NCBI GenBank assembly: GCA_964348685.1 | Contig: CAYGDM010000062.1 | Location: 1-6,585, forward strand | DNA: 6,585 bases | Direction of reading: 5' to 3' | DNA from: DALYDP01 sp964348685 | Lineage (GTDB): Bacteria > Patescibacteriota > Gracilibacteria > Peribacterales > Peribacteraceae | Shown here: positions 4,865 through 6,585 of the stretch, one piece after another | Layout: every line of letters starts with the position of its first letter | Position numbering within the stretch: position 1 is the first letter of the stretch | Notes under the pieces: model-generated | Told to the model about the DNA's origin: nothing | What the model saw: the letters and a program-made list of their open reading frames with translations, nothing else | Database searches by the model: none | Translations under genes and position numbers: made by a program

Positions 4865-6585
4865 ATGAAAGGTTCGAGCACGTTGACGACTGCGCTCCTG
4901 CACACCACGCAGGAGTATCTCGACGCGCTCGCGGGTATGGGGATCACGAAGGTCGTCGATCTTTTGTCGTACATGCCGCGCGGCCACGAAGACTTGAGCC
5001 AGGTGCGCACGATCGGGGAATGCCCCATCGGCGAGAAGGTCACGATCCGCGGCACGATCGGGACGATGAAGTTCACGCGTCTGCGCGGCGGGAAGTCGCT
5101 GCTCAAGACGACGTTCACGGACACCGTCGGCGACGACGTGGAAGTGACATGGTTCAACCAGCCGCACATCAGGCGGATGTTGCCCGACGAGAGCGAAGTA
5201 GTGCTGACCGGAAAACTGAAAGAAGTCGGTATCCGGTTGCAGATGGCGAGCCCGACGTTCGAGATCGCCGGATCGCGCGCGCTCATTCATGCGGGGCGCT
5301 TGGTCCCGCTCTATCCGCAGCACGATATCATCACGAGCAAGTGGCTGCGCGAGAAGATGGCGCTGGTCCGCCCCGCGATCAACGACATTCCCGAGACGTT
5401 ATCTCCGAACATTGTGAAAGAAGAGAATTTACTGTCGCGGAGCGAGACATTGGAAGCGCTTCATTTTCCCGAAGATCCCGCCGCCGTTGAGCGCGCGCGG
5501 GAGCGCATGGCCTTCGAGGAGATGCTCGGCGTGCAGACGGACGCGCTCGAACGCCGCAAAGCCTGGCGCCAAGCCGCGCAGGATCGCTTGAAGATCCCGA
5601 TGAACGCCGAGCTCATTAAGAGCTTCTTCGCGTCGCTGCAGTTCACGCCGACCGATGACCAGCGCATCGCGATCTACGAAATACTTAAAGACATGGAGCA
5701 AGACCGCCCGATGTCGCGCCTGCTCGAAGGCGACGTGGGCTCCGGCAAAACGCTCGTCGCGGTTGCGGTGACGGCGAACGTCCTCGCGCACGGCGGCCAG
5801 GTTGCGCTCATGGTCCCGACGGAGGTGTTAGCGCGGCAGCACGTGATGTCGATTTCGAAACTGCTGCTTACGTGGCACAACGCCGTTGCGGCATCGGGCC
5901 AATCGCGGAGGATGCCCAACGTCCAGTTGCTCACGGGCTCGATGACCGCCGGCGAGAAAGACGCGGTCCGGCAATCGCTCGCCGCGGGAACGATCGACGT
6001 CGTGATCGGCACGCACGCGCTCATCGAAGACAGCGTGCGCTTTTCGAATCTGCTCCTCGTCATCGTCGATGAGCAGCATCGTTTCGGCGTGGCGCAGCGC
6101 GCGCGGCTGAAAGACAAAGGCTCGCCGCATTTCCTCTCGATGACGGCCACGCCCATCCCGCGCACGTTGGCGCTCACCGCGTACGGCGATCACGATTTGT
6201 CCGTGCTTCAGAGCAAACCGAAAAACAGGAAAGACATCCACACGAAGGTCGTCTCGCCGAAGGACAGAAAGACAGTAGAGCTGTTCATCGATCAGCAAAT
6301 CGACGAGGGCCGCCAGGTATTCGTTATTTGTCCGCTCATTTCCGAATCGGAATCGGACGACATTCGCGAAGTGAAGAACGTGCAGCAGGAGCACGAGCGT
6401 CTCGCCGCGGCATTCCCGCACCGCACGATCGCGCTCCTGCACGGGCGCATGCCCGCCGAGGACAAAGAATCGATCATGGCCGCGTTCAAAGCGAAGCAGA
6501 GCGACATCCTCGTGAGCACGTCGGTCATCGAAGTCGGCATCGACGTCCCGAACGCATCGATCATCGTCATTGAAGGCGCGGAGCG
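4865..6585 (+). CDS. recG: ATP-dependent DNA helicase RecG, truncated by the window end
   Basis: RecG is a monomeric superfamily 2 translocase that remodels stalled replication forks and branched recombination intermediates. The frame is open for 573 codons to the window edge without a frameshift; E. coli RecG is about 693 residues, so the last part is missing. An OB-fold wedge domain lies at about 59-140, including TWFNQPHIRRML, followed by LVPLYPQHDIITSKWLR. Helicase motifs appear in order: Walker A GDVGSGKT (289-296), MVPTEVLARQH (Ia), DEQHRFG (402-408), MTATPIPRT (426-434), LLHGRMP (V region), and SVIEVGIDVPNA (553-564). The N-terminal extension is shorter than in E. coli. There is no ribosome-binding site; a TATAAT is 6 bases before the ATG. 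Confidence 0.97.
   Translation, partial: MKGSSTLTTALLHTTQEYLDALAGMGITKVVDLLSYMPRGHEDLSQVRTIGECPIGEKVTIRGTIGTMKFTRLRGGKSLLKTTFTDTVGDDVEVTWFNQPHIRRMLPDESEVVLTGKLKEVGIRLQMASPTFEIAGSRALIHAGRLVPLYPQHDIITSKWLREKMALVRPAINDIPETLSPNIVKEENLLSRSETLEALHFPEDPAAVERARERMAFEEMLGVQTDALERRKAWRQAAQDRLKIPMNAELIKSFFASLQFTPTDDQRIAIYEILKDMEQDRPMSRLLEGDVGSGKTLVAVAVTANVLAHGGQVALMVPTEVLARQHVMSISKLLLTWHNAVAASGQSRRMPNVQLLTGSMTAGEKDAVRQSLAAGTIDVVIGTHALIEDSVRFSNLLLVIVDEQHRFGVAQRARLKDKGSPHFLSMTATPIPRTLALTAYGDHDLSVLQSKPKNRKDIHTKVVSPKDRKTVELFIDQQIDEGRQVFVICPLISESESDDIREVKNVQQEHERLAAAFPHRTIALLHGRMPAEDKESIMAAFKAKQSDILVSTSVIEVGIDVPNASIIVIEGAE

Noticed and set aside
5828..6442. Long Arg/His-rich open frame on the minus strand opposite recG
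   Set aside because: recG is continuous here with all helicase motifs in order; the antisense frame is a by-product of G+C-rich codon use.

Overview
The window reads as one contiguous bacterial chromosome segment with compact, mostly single-function genes, moderately high G+C coding regions and short spacers. The combination of a lone clpP, miaA, several small unrecognised proteins, a short GIY-YIG protein of the kind frequent in Patescibacteria (Candidate Phyla Radiation), and genes that seem to lack Shine-Dalgarno leaders makes a patescibacterial origin a reasonable guess, but this is inference and no marker in the window proves it. UGA is used as a stop: in one gene pair a TGA sits one base before the next ATG. 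This argues against the recoded Gracilibacteria/Absconditabacteria groups.

Layout, left to right. Positions 1-402 hold a small protein with a Cys/His cluster, possibly cut at its 5' end. It converges on clpP (456-1091, minus), which ends in a strong intrinsic terminator. Divergent from clpP is miaA (1166-2119, plus), a tRNA dimethylallyltransferase. An AT-rich spacer with a promoter, a hairpin and a good ribosome-binding site leads to an unrecognised 110-residue gene (2233-2565) closed by a terminator.

Positions 2671-3250 form the most unusual part. A GIY-YIG nuclease-like gene (2672-3022, minus) is flanked by two inverted copies of a 47-49 bp palindromic repeat. One copy forms the last 15 codons and the stop of the nuclease gene. 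A third, different hairpin stands just before its start codon. On the plus strand, a possible promoter and a terminator around the second copy could define a small RNA of about 110 nt.

The right half holds a 65-residue two-helix membrane protein (3310-3507), whose terminator is a sequence-related, covarying copy of the earlier one. It then holds a tight minus-strand pair (4341 to 3576: a small soluble helical protein, then a four-helix membrane protein), a Nudix hydrolase (4397-4849) and recG (4865 to the window end, truncated by the window). recG and the minus-strand pair both have a -10 box exactly 6 nt upstream of their ATG, as expected for leaderless mRNAs.

Functionally the recognisable genes cover protein quality control (ClpP), tRNA modification (MiaA), nucleotide housekeeping (Nudix) and replication-fork or recombination repair (RecG). 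They do not form one pathway. The candidate for an undescribed system is the GIY-YIG gene with its palindromic repeats, which resembles in layout the known REP/RAYT arrangement but with a different nuclease family.
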